In this document: positions 1 through 6,048 of the stretch, one piece after another
Numbering within the stretch: position 1 is the first letter of the stretch
How the letters are laid out: every line of letters begins with the position of its first letter
Assembly: GCA_003694975.1 (NCBI GenBank)
Contig: RFJH01000290.1
Location: forward strand, 1-8,283
Origin: Anaerolineae bacterium
GTDB lineage: Bacteria; Chloroflexota; Anaerolineae; Anaerolineales; Villigracilaceae
DNA length: 8,283 nucleotides
Direction: 5' to 3'
Notes under the pieces: generated by a model
Database searches by the model: none
What the model was told of the DNA's origin: nothing
What the model saw: only the letters and a program-made list of their open reading frames with translations
Position numbers and translations under genes: made by a program

Positions 1-471
1 CCGGCCAGTGGCTGGGGTGTGGTCGTCCTGGCCAACGTCAACGGTATGATCGCCGCCCCACCGAAAGACATCGCCGTTGCCCTGCTCGACCACCTCGCCA
101 ATAGCGTCCCTCTGAGCGTTTCGCATCGCCTTACGCAGATCTACGCCATGGTGGACCTCATCATCCTGGCGCTGACCGGCCTGATACTTTTCTCGCTCGC
201 CCGCCTGCCACGTTGGGGCAAGAAACTGGCCACCGACCGCCCACACGGCTTTGGCGGCTGGGTAGGGAAAGTGATTCTGCCAGTCCTGAGCGAGTTTATC
301 CTCCCTTACGTCGCCTGGGTCTTCCTGCCGCAAGGAGCGGGCTTCCCCATGTGGAAAGTCTTCTACCTGTTTCAACCTGACCTGACCGCCTGGCTCTTCC
401 TGATATGTGGCTTATTCGTGGTGCGCGGTCTGATGCGCCTCGGCCTGGCAGCCACCGCCCTGCGAGGATGA
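1..471 (+). CDS. Serine hydrolase (beta-lactamase-related) C-terminal fragment with membrane helices, 5' truncated
   Basis: The reading frame is open from the first base, so this is the last 156 residues of a longer protein cut by the window edge. The visible start (P-A-S-G-W-G followed by VVVLANVNG) resembles the last strand of the class C beta-lactamase/CubicO fold, where a phrase of the type G-x-VVLxNxNG is common. The rest is strongly hydrophobic, with about three membrane segments: around IYAMVDLIILALTGLILF, around VILPVLSEFILPYVAW, and around LTAWLFLICGLFVV. Serine hydrolases with an extracytoplasmic catalytic domain and a C-terminal membrane anchor are a known arrangement. The catalytic SxxK and YxN motifs would lie upstream and cannot be seen. 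The substrate is unknown; peptidase, esterase or penicillin-recognising activity is possible. The membrane-protein part is clear, whereas the hydrolase assignment rests on a short stretch. Confidence 0.6.
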   Translation, partial: PASGWGVVVLANVNGMIAAPPKDIAVALLDHLANSVPLSVSHRLTQIYAMVDLIILALTGLILFSLARLPRWGKKLATDRPHGFGGWVGKVILPVLSEFILPYVAWVFLPQGAGFPMWKVFYLFQPDLTAWLFLICGLFVVRGLMRLGLAATALRG

Positions 472-511
472 TCAAACGGTAAGCGGCAAGCCATCCCATT
501 TACCGGCAACG

Positions 512-540
512 GCGACCGGGAGCACAAAAGCGAGTACAAT
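512..540 (+). promoter_or_regulatory. Candidate promoter of the phosphatase gene, near-consensus -10 (TACAAT)
   Basis: TACAAT at 535-540 differs from the consensus -10 box at one base. The -35 region 17 nt upstream (GCGACC, 512-517) is weak. The box ends only 6 nt before the GTG start at 547, and no usable Shine-Dalgarno sequence lies between. If this is the promoter, the transcript would begin at or next to the start codon and be leaderless. Confidence 0.4.
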
Positions 541-546
541 CTCCGT

Positions 547-1101
547 GTGAACGATCGCTCTGCCATCCCTCCTCGTCCCATCCCCAACGCCTATTGGGTG
601 ATCCCAGGGCGATTCCTGGCCGGGGAGTATCCGGGGCACTTCGATGAGGAAGAGACCCGCCGCCGCATGGATGCCTTCCTCGAAGCGAACATCACGGCCT
701 TTATTGACCTGACCAGCCCCGGCGAACGCGTCCCCTACCTGCCCATCCTGGAAGAAGAAGCCGGATACTACGAGAGGGAAATCCGCTACTATCGCTTCCC
801 CATCGGGGACTTCGGGCTCCCCACCCGCGAGCAGATGACCGCCATCCTGGATGCCATAGACGATGCCCTTGCCGAAGGTCACAACCTCTACCTGCATTGC
901 TGGGGAGGCATCGGGCGCACCGGCACCGTCGTCGGGTGCTATCTGGTGCGGCACGGCATGAGCGGCGAGCAGGCCCTAAAACGACTGGGCGAATGGTGGC
1001 TCACCGTCCCCAAGAGCGCCTACCATCCCCACTCGCCGGAAACGCGCGCCCAGTACCGCTTCGTCCTGAACTGGCATGAGGACAACCCTGCAACAACATA
1101 A
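547..1101 (+). CDS. Protein-tyrosine/dual-specificity phosphatase family protein
   Basis: This is a 184-residue cytoplasmic protein with the signature loop of Cys-dependent phosphatases, HCWGGIGRTG, at residues 117-126. C118 is the predicted nucleophile and R124 the phosphate-binding arginine. The upstream segment FPIGDFGLPT (residues 84-93) carries D88 at the usual place of the general acid. The N-terminal part (YWVIPGRFLAGEYPG, then a fidLTspGE-like stretch) matches the compact bacterial DSP/PTP group. No signal peptide or membrane segment is seen. The start is GTG at 547 because the N-terminal core begins soon after and an upstream TACAAT box points there; no good Shine-Dalgarno sequence precedes it. 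The preceding gene ends 75 nt upstream and the next starts 119 nt downstream, so it is probably a single-gene unit. The substrate cannot be deduced; phosphoprotein, phosphoinositide or nucleotide-type phosphates are all possible. Confidence 0.85.
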   Translation: MNDRSAIPPRPIPNAYWVIPGRFLAGEYPGHFDEEETRRRMDAFLEANITAFIDLTSPGERVPYLPILEEEAGYYEREIRYYRFPIGDFGLPTREQMTAILDAIDDALAEGHNLYLHCWGGIGRTGTVVGCYLVRHGMSGEQALKRLGEWWLTVPKSAYHPHSPETRAQYRFVLNWHEDNPATT

Positions 1102-1161
1102 ACTCCTCGCACCGTGATCCCCTTCGGGATGAGGCCGTCACCATACCAGGACAAATGGGCA

Positions 1162-1201
1162 AAGGTGCTCTACGCACATGCAAGGTGCTTTGTGCTAAAA
1201 T
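1162..1201 (+). promoter_or_regulatory. Candidate extended -10 promoter of the bifunctional nuclease/primosome operon, with direct repeats
   Basis: TAAAAT at 1196-1201 is preceded by TGC (1193-1195), giving an extended -10 of the TGn type. No good -35 box is visible. The octamer AAGGTGCT occurs at 1162-1169 and again at 1182-1189, exactly 20 bp apart, and GTGCT recurs at 1192-1196. The predicted RNA start near 1208 leaves a short leader with the Shine-Dalgarno sequence GGGAG at 1210-1214. Confidence 0.45.
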
Positions 1202-1220
1202 AGGAGCACGGGAGTAACCT

Positions 1221-1799
1221 ATGGCTGAAATGGTTGAAGTGGTTGTTGATAGCGTGCGCGTCAGCCTGATGTCGCCGCAGCGGGTGATCGTGCTGCGCCA
1301 GGTAGATGCGGAACGTTATCTGCCGATCTGGATTGGACCCTACGAGGCGGAGGCGATTACCGTCGCTTTGCAAGAAATCGAGATGATCCGCCCTTTGACG
1401 CACGATTTATTGAAAAACGTCTTCGCCGAATTCAACGCGCGCCTGGTGCGTGTGGAGATCGTCGCCCTGCGTGAGGACATTTTCTACGGCAACATCGTCG
1501 CCGAGGTAGATGGCAAGACGTTGAACATCGATTCCCGCCCATCCGATGCCATTGCCCTGGCCGTGCGTGCTCACATCCCCATCCTGGTGGATTCGGCGGT
1601 CATGGCCATTGCCGGTATCGTTCCCGAAAAGGATATTCGCCAGGAAGAAGAGGAGACGACCCCGGCGAGCACACCCCCTGCGGAGGAAGGCAGCGAAGAT
1701 CGTCTCTCTATCTTTGAAGACTTCATCGAAAAACTGGATATAGAAAACCTGGACGAGGACGAGGATCAGGACGATAAGGACACTCCTAAAAAGACATGA
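1221..1799 (+). CDS. Bifunctional nuclease family protein (BFN/DUF151)
   Basis: The protein has 192 residues. Residues 1-135 match the DUF151/BFN domain, with LPIWIGPYEAEAI (34-46), the RPLTHDLL segment (57-64) and DSRPSDAIALAVR (104-116). The plant founding members of the family were reported to have combined RNase and DNase activity. The function of most bacterial members is undefined, so the nuclease activity is by family name only. Residues 140-192 form a low-complexity, very acidic tail with a short helical stretch (around LSIFEDFIEKLDIENL) in place of the UVR motif found in some relatives. The ATG at 1221 has a good Shine-Dalgarno sequence (GGGAG, 6 nt spacing). The stop codon overlaps the dnaB start as ATGA, so the two are probably co-translated. 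This is the first gene of the apparent replication operon. Confidence 0.9.
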   Translation: MAEMVEVVVDSVRVSLMSPQRVIVLRQVDAERYLPIWIGPYEAEAITVALQEIEMIRPLTHDLLKNVFAEFNARLVRVEIVALREDIFYGNIVAEVDGKTLNIDSRPSDAIALAVRAHIPILVDSAVMAIAGIVPEKDIRQEEEETTPASTPPAEEGSEDRLSIFEDFIEKLDIENLDEDEDQDDKDTPKKT

Positions 1800-3193
1800 G
1801 CGATTATCCCCCTCCTGAGGAACTCTCCGCCCCCGCCGCGCCCTCGCCGGACTCCGGGCAAGTCCCCAGCGTCCCGCACAGTCGCGAAGCCGAAGAGGCC
1901 GTCGTCGGGGCGGTGTTGATTAACCCCGAAGTCTATTATGACGTTGCCCAGTTCTTACAGGCCGAGGATTTCTACATTCATCGGCATCGCTGGATATGGG
2001 AAGCCTTCCAGCATTTGCACGAGCAGCGCATTCCCATTGACGCGCTCACCGTGGCCGAGGAATTGGACCGCATGGGGAAACTGGCCGAGGTCGGCGGGCC
2101 GGCGTACCTGACCGCCCTGGTCAACCAGGTGCCCTCCTCGCTGCACGCCGAGGCCTACGGACGCGTGGTGGAAGCGCATGCCATCCGCCGCCGCATGATC
2201 CAGGCTGCCAATCGCATCGCATCCCTGGCCTACGATGAAACCAGCGGTATCGAGACGGTCATGGACGAGGCAGAGAAAGCCGTCTTCAACGTCAGTGAGC
2301 GGCGGCTACGGCACGATGTCCAGCCAATCCGCCAGGTGATGAGCGAGGTCTACGACCGCATTGATGAACTCGCCCGCCGCGACGAGGAAATCTTCGGTGT
2401 CCCCACGGGCTTTATTGACCTCGACCGCCTCCTGGGAGGGATGCAACCTTCCGACCTGCTCATCATCGCCGGTCGCCCTGGGCAGGGCAAAACGGCTTTC
2501 CTGCTCTCAGCAGCCCGCAATGCGGCGTTGACCCACAAGAAACACGTTGCCATCTTCTCAATGGAAATGTCGAACGAGCAAGTCGCCCAACGCCTCCTGG
2601 CGCAGGAGACAGGCATCGATTCACAGCGCATGCGCACCGGCAAATTGAACGAGGACGAGTGGCCGCTCTTCACCCATGCCATCGAAGTCCTCTCCGATAC
2701 CCACATCTTCCTGGACGATACCCCCGCCATCACCCCCCTGCAACTGCGCACGAAGTGCCGCCGCCTGCACATGGAATACGGCCTGGACCTGATCCTGGTG
2801 GACTACCTGCAATTGATGGGCGGCGATTACCGCACCGAAAACCGCGTCCAGGAAGTCTCGTACATCTCGCGCAACCTGAAAGTCCTGGCGCGCGAACTGA
2901 ACGTCCCTGTCCTGGCTGCGGCGCAACTCTCCCGCGCCGTCGAGCAACGCGCGGATAAGCGCCCTGTGCTCTCCGACTTACGTGAAAGCGGGAGCCTGGA
3001 ACAAGATGCGGATATCGTAATGTTCATTTACCGCCCCGATTACTACGAGAAAGACACCGTCCGGAAAAACGTGGCAGAAATCATTGTCGCCAAGCACCGC
3101 AACGGCCCCGTCGGGACGGTGGAACTCGTCTTCCGCCCCAGCCTGGCCAAGTTCGAGAACGCCGCCACGCGCACGTTCAACCCGAACGAGTGA
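1796..3193 (+). CDS. dnaB: Replicative DNA helicase DnaB
   Basis: This is a full-length 465-residue member of the hexameric replicative helicase family, the 5'-3' motor at the fork. After a Pro-rich leader of about 25 residues comes the N-terminal DnaB domain (about 26-130, beginning PHSREAEEAVVGAVL), a linker helix region, and the RecA-like C-terminal ATPase (about 195-458). Visible motifs are Walker A GRPGQGKT (226-233), the SMEMS segment (255-259), Walker B DLILVDYLQL (331-340, D336), AQLSR (376-380), DLRESGSLEQDADIV (394-408), and KHRNGP (433-438), which holds the lysine/arginine pair that acts in trans on the neighbouring subunit. The P-loop is uninterrupted, so there is no intein there. 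The start overlaps the previous stop by four bases, and only a weak purine stretch precedes it, which favours translational coupling. The usual rplI neighbour is absent; instead dnaB lies between a bifunctional nuclease and a DnaD gene. Confidence 0.97.
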   Translation: MSDYPPPEELSAPAAPSPDSGQVPSVPHSREAEEAVVGAVLINPEVYYDVAQFLQAEDFYIHRHRWIWEAFQHLHEQRIPIDALTVAEELDRMGKLAEVGGPAYLTALVNQVPSSLHAEAYGRVVEAHAIRRRMIQAANRIASLAYDETSGIETVMDEAEKAVFNVSERRLRHDVQPIRQVMSEVYDRIDELARRDEEIFGVPTGFIDLDRLLGGMQPSDLLIIAGRPGQGKTAFLLSAARNAALTHKKHVAIFSMEMSNEQVAQRLLAQETGIDSQRMRTGKLNEDEWPLFTHAIEVLSDTHIFLDDTPAITPLQLRTKCRRLHMEYGLDLILVDYLQLMGGDYRTENRVQEVSYISRNLKVLARELNVPVLAAAQLSRAVEQRADKRPVLSDLRESGSLEQDADIVMFIYRPDYYEKDTVRKNVAEIIVAKHRNGPVGTVELVFRPSLAKFENAATRTFNPNE

Positions 3194-3202
3194 GAGACTT
3201 CC

Positions 3203-3847
3203 ATGCCCACCTTCCCCGGTTTCACCGCATCGGAGACCTTCACCCCTCTGCCGGACACGTTCTTCCATCGCCTGCTGCGCGAGGTGGATGATCTCGGAGA
3301 ACTGAAAGTCACGTTGTACGCCCTGTGGTGGGTGGCACATACGGAGGGGCCGCGTCCGCTGCGGAGCGAGGACTTTGCCGAGGGCACAGGTCTGACAGAC
3401 CCGGCTCAGGCCCTGGAAAAAGCCGTCGCACGCGGTACCCTGCTCCGGGTCCGGCTCGAATCGGAGACGCTCTATTTCGCGAACACCCCGCGCGGGCGTG
3501 CTGCTGTTGAGGCGGTCCGCGAAGGCCGGTGGCGTCCTTCGTCCAAAACCCCCACACCTCCACCGGTGCGTCCGAACATTTTTCGTCTCTACGAGGAGAA
3601 CATCGGGCCCCTGACGCCCCTGATCGCCGACGCCCTGCGCGATGCCGAGACGACTTACCCTCCAGACTGGATCGAGGAGGCCATCGCCATCGCCGCCAAA
3701 ATGAACAAGCGCAACTGGCGCTACGTGGAAGCCATCCTGCGACGTTGGAAAGAAGAAGGTCATGCCGAAAAGCAAACTCGACAAGACGTTGAACAGGCTC
3801 GCCGCCGAGACGTCGAAGAGAAAATCCGACGCTTCCTTGAAGGGTGA
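3203..3847 (+). CDS. DnaD-domain replication initiation/primosome protein
   Basis: The protein has 214 residues. An N-terminal winged-helix-like region (about 15-105, including ELKVTLYALWWVAH) is joined by a Pro/Thr-rich linker (about 112-122) to a DnaD-type domain at 125-186. That domain starts NIFRLYEENIGPLTP and ends with the family's C-terminal signature, YVEAILRRW (174-182). DnaD and the related Bacillus DnaB initiation protein remodel DNA and help recruit the helicase loader; that role is inferred here from the domain and the neighbours. The C-terminus (187-214) is charged and probably helical. The gene begins 9 nt after the dnaB stop behind a weak GAGAG element, and its last 86 nt overlap the start of the downstream ATPase gene in another frame. 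The pairing with DnaB and a DnaC-like ATPase supports a loader role. The domain assignment is firm, but orthology to Bacillus DnaD is not shown. Confidence 0.88.
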   Translation: MPTFPGFTASETFTPLPDTFFHRLLREVDDLGELKVTLYALWWVAHTEGPRPLRSEDFAEGTGLTDPAQALEKAVARGTLLRVRLESETLYFANTPRGRAAVEAVREGRWRPSSKTPTPPPVRPNIFRLYEENIGPLTPLIADALRDAETTYPPDWIEEAIAIAAKMNKRNWRYVEAILRRWKEEGHAEKQTRQDVEQARRRDVEEKIRRFLEG

Positions 3848-5162
3848 GCCACGTCCGACCGCCGATCTGACCGGTGACCCGAACTGCCCTCATTGTGGCG
3901 GCCTGGGCTATCTGCGCGCCGATGTCCCCGTCGGCCACCCGGATTTCGGCAAACTGGTCATCTGCGAGTGCCGCCGTCGCCAGATCGCCGAGGGCGTCCG
4001 CCGGCGACTCTTCTCCCTCAGTCACCTGGATGAACTGCAACATCTGACGTTCGAGACCTTCCAGCCGCGCGGTCGAATCGGCCTGGGTGAGAAGCAGGCC
4101 GATTCCCTGGAAGCCGCCTATAATCAGGCACGGCGCTATGCACAAAGCCTGGACGGCTGGTTGCTGCTCATCGGTCCCTACGGCTGCGGCAAGACGCACC
4201 TGGCGGCGGCCATCGCCAATTTTGCCGTCGGCATGGGCGTGCCCACCCTCTTCCTTACCGTCCCCGATCTGCTGGACAGCCTGCGCTTCGCCTACGATGC
4301 CGAAGACACCACCTTCGAGGAACGCTTCGAGACCGTGCGCAACGCCCAACTCCTCGTCCTGGACGATTTCGGCACACAGAACGCTACCCCCTGGGCGCAG
4401 GAGAAACTCTTCCAGATTGTGAACTACCGCTACATCAACCGCCTGCCGCTGGTGGTGACCACCAACCTGAGCCTGGACGAGATCGAACCGCGCATTCGCT
4501 CACGCCTCCTCGACCCAGACCTGGTGACGCGCGTCGTTATCCGGGCACCCGATTACCGCCGTCCTGCTGATGACATCGGCCATCCCGAACTGTCCTCCCT
4601 CTCCTTGCTCGGCAATCGCACGTTCGGTAACTTTTCCCTGCGCGAGAATGAGGGACTGCCCGGAAAGGACGTGCGCAGCCTGAAACGCGCCTTCCAGGCA
4701 GCCGAGAAATATGCCCGCAAGCCAAAAGGGTGGATTGTCTTTACCGGCGATTACGGTTGCGGTAAAACCCATCTGGCCGCTGCCATCGCCAATTACCGTG
4801 CCGGGCTGGGTGACCCACCGCTCTTCGTCATGGTGCCTGATCTCCTCGATCACCTGCGCGCCACGTTCAACCCCAGCAGCCATATCTCCTACGACCGTCT
4901 CTTCGACGAAGTCCGCACATCGCCTCTCCTCATCCTGGACGACCTGGGGACGCAATCCATGACCCCCTGGGTGCGAGAGAAACTCTATCAGTTGTTCAAC
5001 TACCGCTACAACCGCGAACTTCCTACCGTGATCACGGTCGCTGCCGACGCGCTGGACGCCATGGACGCGCGTATTCGCGCCCGCCTCCTCGATCAACGGC
5101 TATGCACGATTTACCCCATTACCGTCCCGGCTTACAGCGGTGGCGGGAAACACAAACGTTAA
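3762..5162 (+). CDS. Tandem DnaC/IstB-like AAA+ ATPase with N-terminal zinc-ribbon-like motif (putative helicase loader)
   Basis: This 466-residue protein contains two complete DnaC/IstB-like ATPase modules in a row. Residues 1-35 are basic and probably disordered. C42, C45, C68 and C70 (CPHC, then CEC) suggest a zinc ribbon. Module 1 (about 95-265) has Walker A GPYGCGKT (138-145), Walker B LLVLDD (197-202), sensor-1 N235 in VTTN, and the arginine motif RIRSRLLD (244-251). Module 2 (about 287-457) has GDYGCGKT (329-336), LLILDD (389-394) and RIRARLLD (437-444), but TVAAD stands where sensor 1 is expected. Both share VPDLLD, TPW..EKL and NYRY, so this is an internal duplication. DnaC-type proteins load DnaB, and the operon supports that role. 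Usual relatives have one such module and are about 240-330 residues. The ATG at 3762 lies just after AAGAAGG, and the overlap with the DnaD gene is long. TTG codons at 3789 and 3837 are possible but weaker starts. Confidence 0.88.
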   Translation: MPKSKLDKTLNRLAAETSKRKSDASLKGEPRPTADLTGDPNCPHCGGLGYLRADVPVGHPDFGKLVICECRRRQIAEGVRRRLFSLSHLDELQHLTFETFQPRGRIGLGEKQADSLEAAYNQARRYAQSLDGWLLLIGPYGCGKTHLAAAIANFAVGMGVPTLFLTVPDLLDSLRFAYDAEDTTFEERFETVRNAQLLVLDDFGTQNATPWAQEKLFQIVNYRYINRLPLVVTTNLSLDEIEPRIRSRLLDPDLVTRVVIRAPDYRRPADDIGHPELSSLSLLGNRTFGNFSLRENEGLPGKDVRSLKRAFQAAEKYARKPKGWIVFTGDYGCGKTHLAAAIANYRAGLGDPPLFVMVPDLLDHLRATFNPSSHISYDRLFDEVRTSPLLILDDLGTQSMTPWVREKLYQLFNYRYNRELPTVITVAADALDAMDARIRARLLDQRLCTIYPITVPAYSGGGKHKR

Positions 5163-5202
5163 CTCTCCCTCCGCGCGCGTAACTCCTGCCACCACAAAAC
5201 AA

Positions 5203-5232
5203 CCCCCGCCCTATAACGAGAGCGGGGGCTTT
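5203..5232 (+). terminator. Rho-independent terminator, probably bidirectional, between convergent operon and rex
   Basis: CCCCCGC (5203-5209) pairs perfectly with GCGGGGG (5222-5228) around a 12-nt loop. It is followed by CTTTGTCT on the plus strand. On the other strand the hairpin is followed by TTGTTTTGT (complement of 5194-5202). It lies 40 nt after the loader stop and 20 nt after the rex stop, in the right place to end both transcripts. The T-tracts are short, so efficiency is uncertain. Confidence 0.8.
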
Positions 5233-5248
5233 GTCTATCATGCGAGGC

Positions 5249-5866
5249 TCACAGATAATACGTCATACGTTGCAGATGCGTGACCGGATCGATATACTGC
5301 ACATGCACACCCTCCGGCACGCTGATATTGATGGGGGCATAATTCAAAATCGCCTTCACTCCCGCTTCAACCAGTTCATTGGCCACCTCTTGAGCCGCCG
5401 AGGCGGGGACGGCGATCATGGCAATTTTGATGCCCTCACGGCGAATGTATTCGCCCATGTGGGCTACATCTTGAATGACAAAATTGCCCGCTTTTTTGCC
5501 GATTTTCTCCGGGTCATTATCGAAAATTGCCACAATGCGAAAGCCGCGATCGGTGAAACCCTGGTAACGGGCTACAGCATGCCCGATATCCCCCGCGCCG
5601 ACGACCACGACATCCCACACGCGGTCCACCTTCAAAATCTCACGCAGTTTCTCAATCAAAAAGGCCACGTTATATCCCATTCCCTGCTTGCCGAACTCGC
5701 CAAATTGAGAGATATCCTTGCGGATCTGGGCCGCAGAGATATCTACCTGCTCGCCGAGTTCTTTTGAGGAGGTCACCTGCACTCCTCGCTCTGCCATACG
5801 TTGCAAGGCGCGAAGATAAATCGGCAATCGTCCAATGATGATATCGGGGATTTTCTCTGCGTTCAT
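5249..5866 (-). CDS. rex: Redox-sensing transcriptional repressor Rex
   Basis: The protein has 205 residues, the usual length for Rex, which senses the NADH/NAD+ ratio and represses fermentation and respiration genes until NADH releases it from DNA. The N-terminal winged helix (about 1-80) contains AAQIRKDISQFGEFGKQGMG (45-64), the characteristic Rex recognition region. The Rossmann fold begins VVVVGAGDIGHA, with glycines G90, G92 and G95, and the acidic turn FDND is at 115-118. NYAPINISVP (175-184) and the C-terminal helix ending DPVTHLQRMTYYL are typical; that helix is swapped between subunits in known structures. The ATG at 5866 has GAGG four bases upstream. The gene converges on the replication operon across a shared terminator. 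A perfect inverted repeat in its promoter (6041-6058) suggests autoregulation. The target genes lie outside the window. Confidence 0.95.
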   Translation of the reverse strand: MNAEKIPDIIIGRLPIYLRALQRMAERGVQVTSSKELGEQVDISAAQIRKDISQFGEFGKQGMGYNVAFLIEKLREILKVDRVWDVVVVGAGDIGHAVARYQGFTDRGFRIVAIFDNDPEKIGKKAGNFVIQDVAHMGEYIRREGIKIAMIAVPASAAQEVANELVEAGVKAILNYAPINISVPEGVHVQYIDPVTHLQRMTYYL

Positions 5867-5972
5867 ACCGCCTCACTCATGGTATTTATGCGCTCTGTTG
5901 CAGCATTACTGCCGGGCCACCGCGAGCAGGAACCCGGTCTCGCATTTGTCAGCACTCGCCTGCGATACGCTC

Positions 5973-6004
5973 GATGGGTGGGGCATCCCATCTCTGCCAC
6001 AGAG
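5973..6004 (-). other. Two small adjacent hairpins in the predicted rex 5' leader
   Basis: GATGGG (5973-5978) pairs with CCCATC (5987-5992), and CTCTG (5992-5996) pairs with CAGAG (6000-6004); they share base 5992, so they may be alternatives. They lie in the predicted leader of about 145 nt between the rex promoter and its ATG. They match no riboswitch I recognise and may be chance pairing. Confidence 0.25.
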
Positions 6005-6018
6005 CATGGAGCGAATTA

Positions 6019-6048
6019 AATCTACCATAAAATGTGACTTTTGTACAA
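6019..6048 (-). promoter_or_regulatory. Candidate rex promoter (extended -10)
   Basis: On the minus strand, TTGTAC (6048-6043) could serve as -35. After an 18-nt spacer comes TAGATT (6024-6019), preceded by TGG (6027-6025), forming a TGn-extended -10. The -35 lies inside the inverted repeat at 6041-6058, so a protein bound there would block RNA polymerase. The predicted RNA start is near 6012. Confidence 0.5.

Noticed and set aside
1117..1130. Stem ATCCC-CTTC-GGGAT after the phosphatase gene as a terminator
   Set aside because: The stem is only 5 bp and no T-tract follows; it may form but does not support an intrinsic terminator.
2471..2494. Intein insertion in DnaB, common at the P-loop in this gene
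   Set aside because: The Walker A motif is continuous and the protein has the normal length of 465 residues.
2978..3784. Minus-strand open frame of 268 codons across the dnaB/DnaD junction
   Set aside because: It is a shadow of two well-supported plus-strand genes, with no domain and no ribosome site of note.
3309..4349. Long minus-strand open frame (346 codons) opposite the DnaD and loader genes
   Set aside because: It lies antisense to two genes with clear conserved motifs, and its translation shows no recognisable domain. Long antisense frames are common in GC-rich coding DNA.
4500..5096. Minus-strand open frame of 198 codons opposite the second ATPase module
   Set aside because: The plus strand carries Walker A, Walker B and arginine motifs here; the antisense product has no recognisable pattern.
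3762..5162. Transposon IstB helper ATPase
   Set aside because: There is no IstA-like transposase and no terminal inverted repeat, and the gene is embedded in a dnaB operon; a helicase-loader role fits better.
5231..5767. Plus-strand open frame of 178 codons opposite rex
   Set aside because: The minus strand encodes a complete Rex. The plus-strand product is low-information and starts inside the terminator region.
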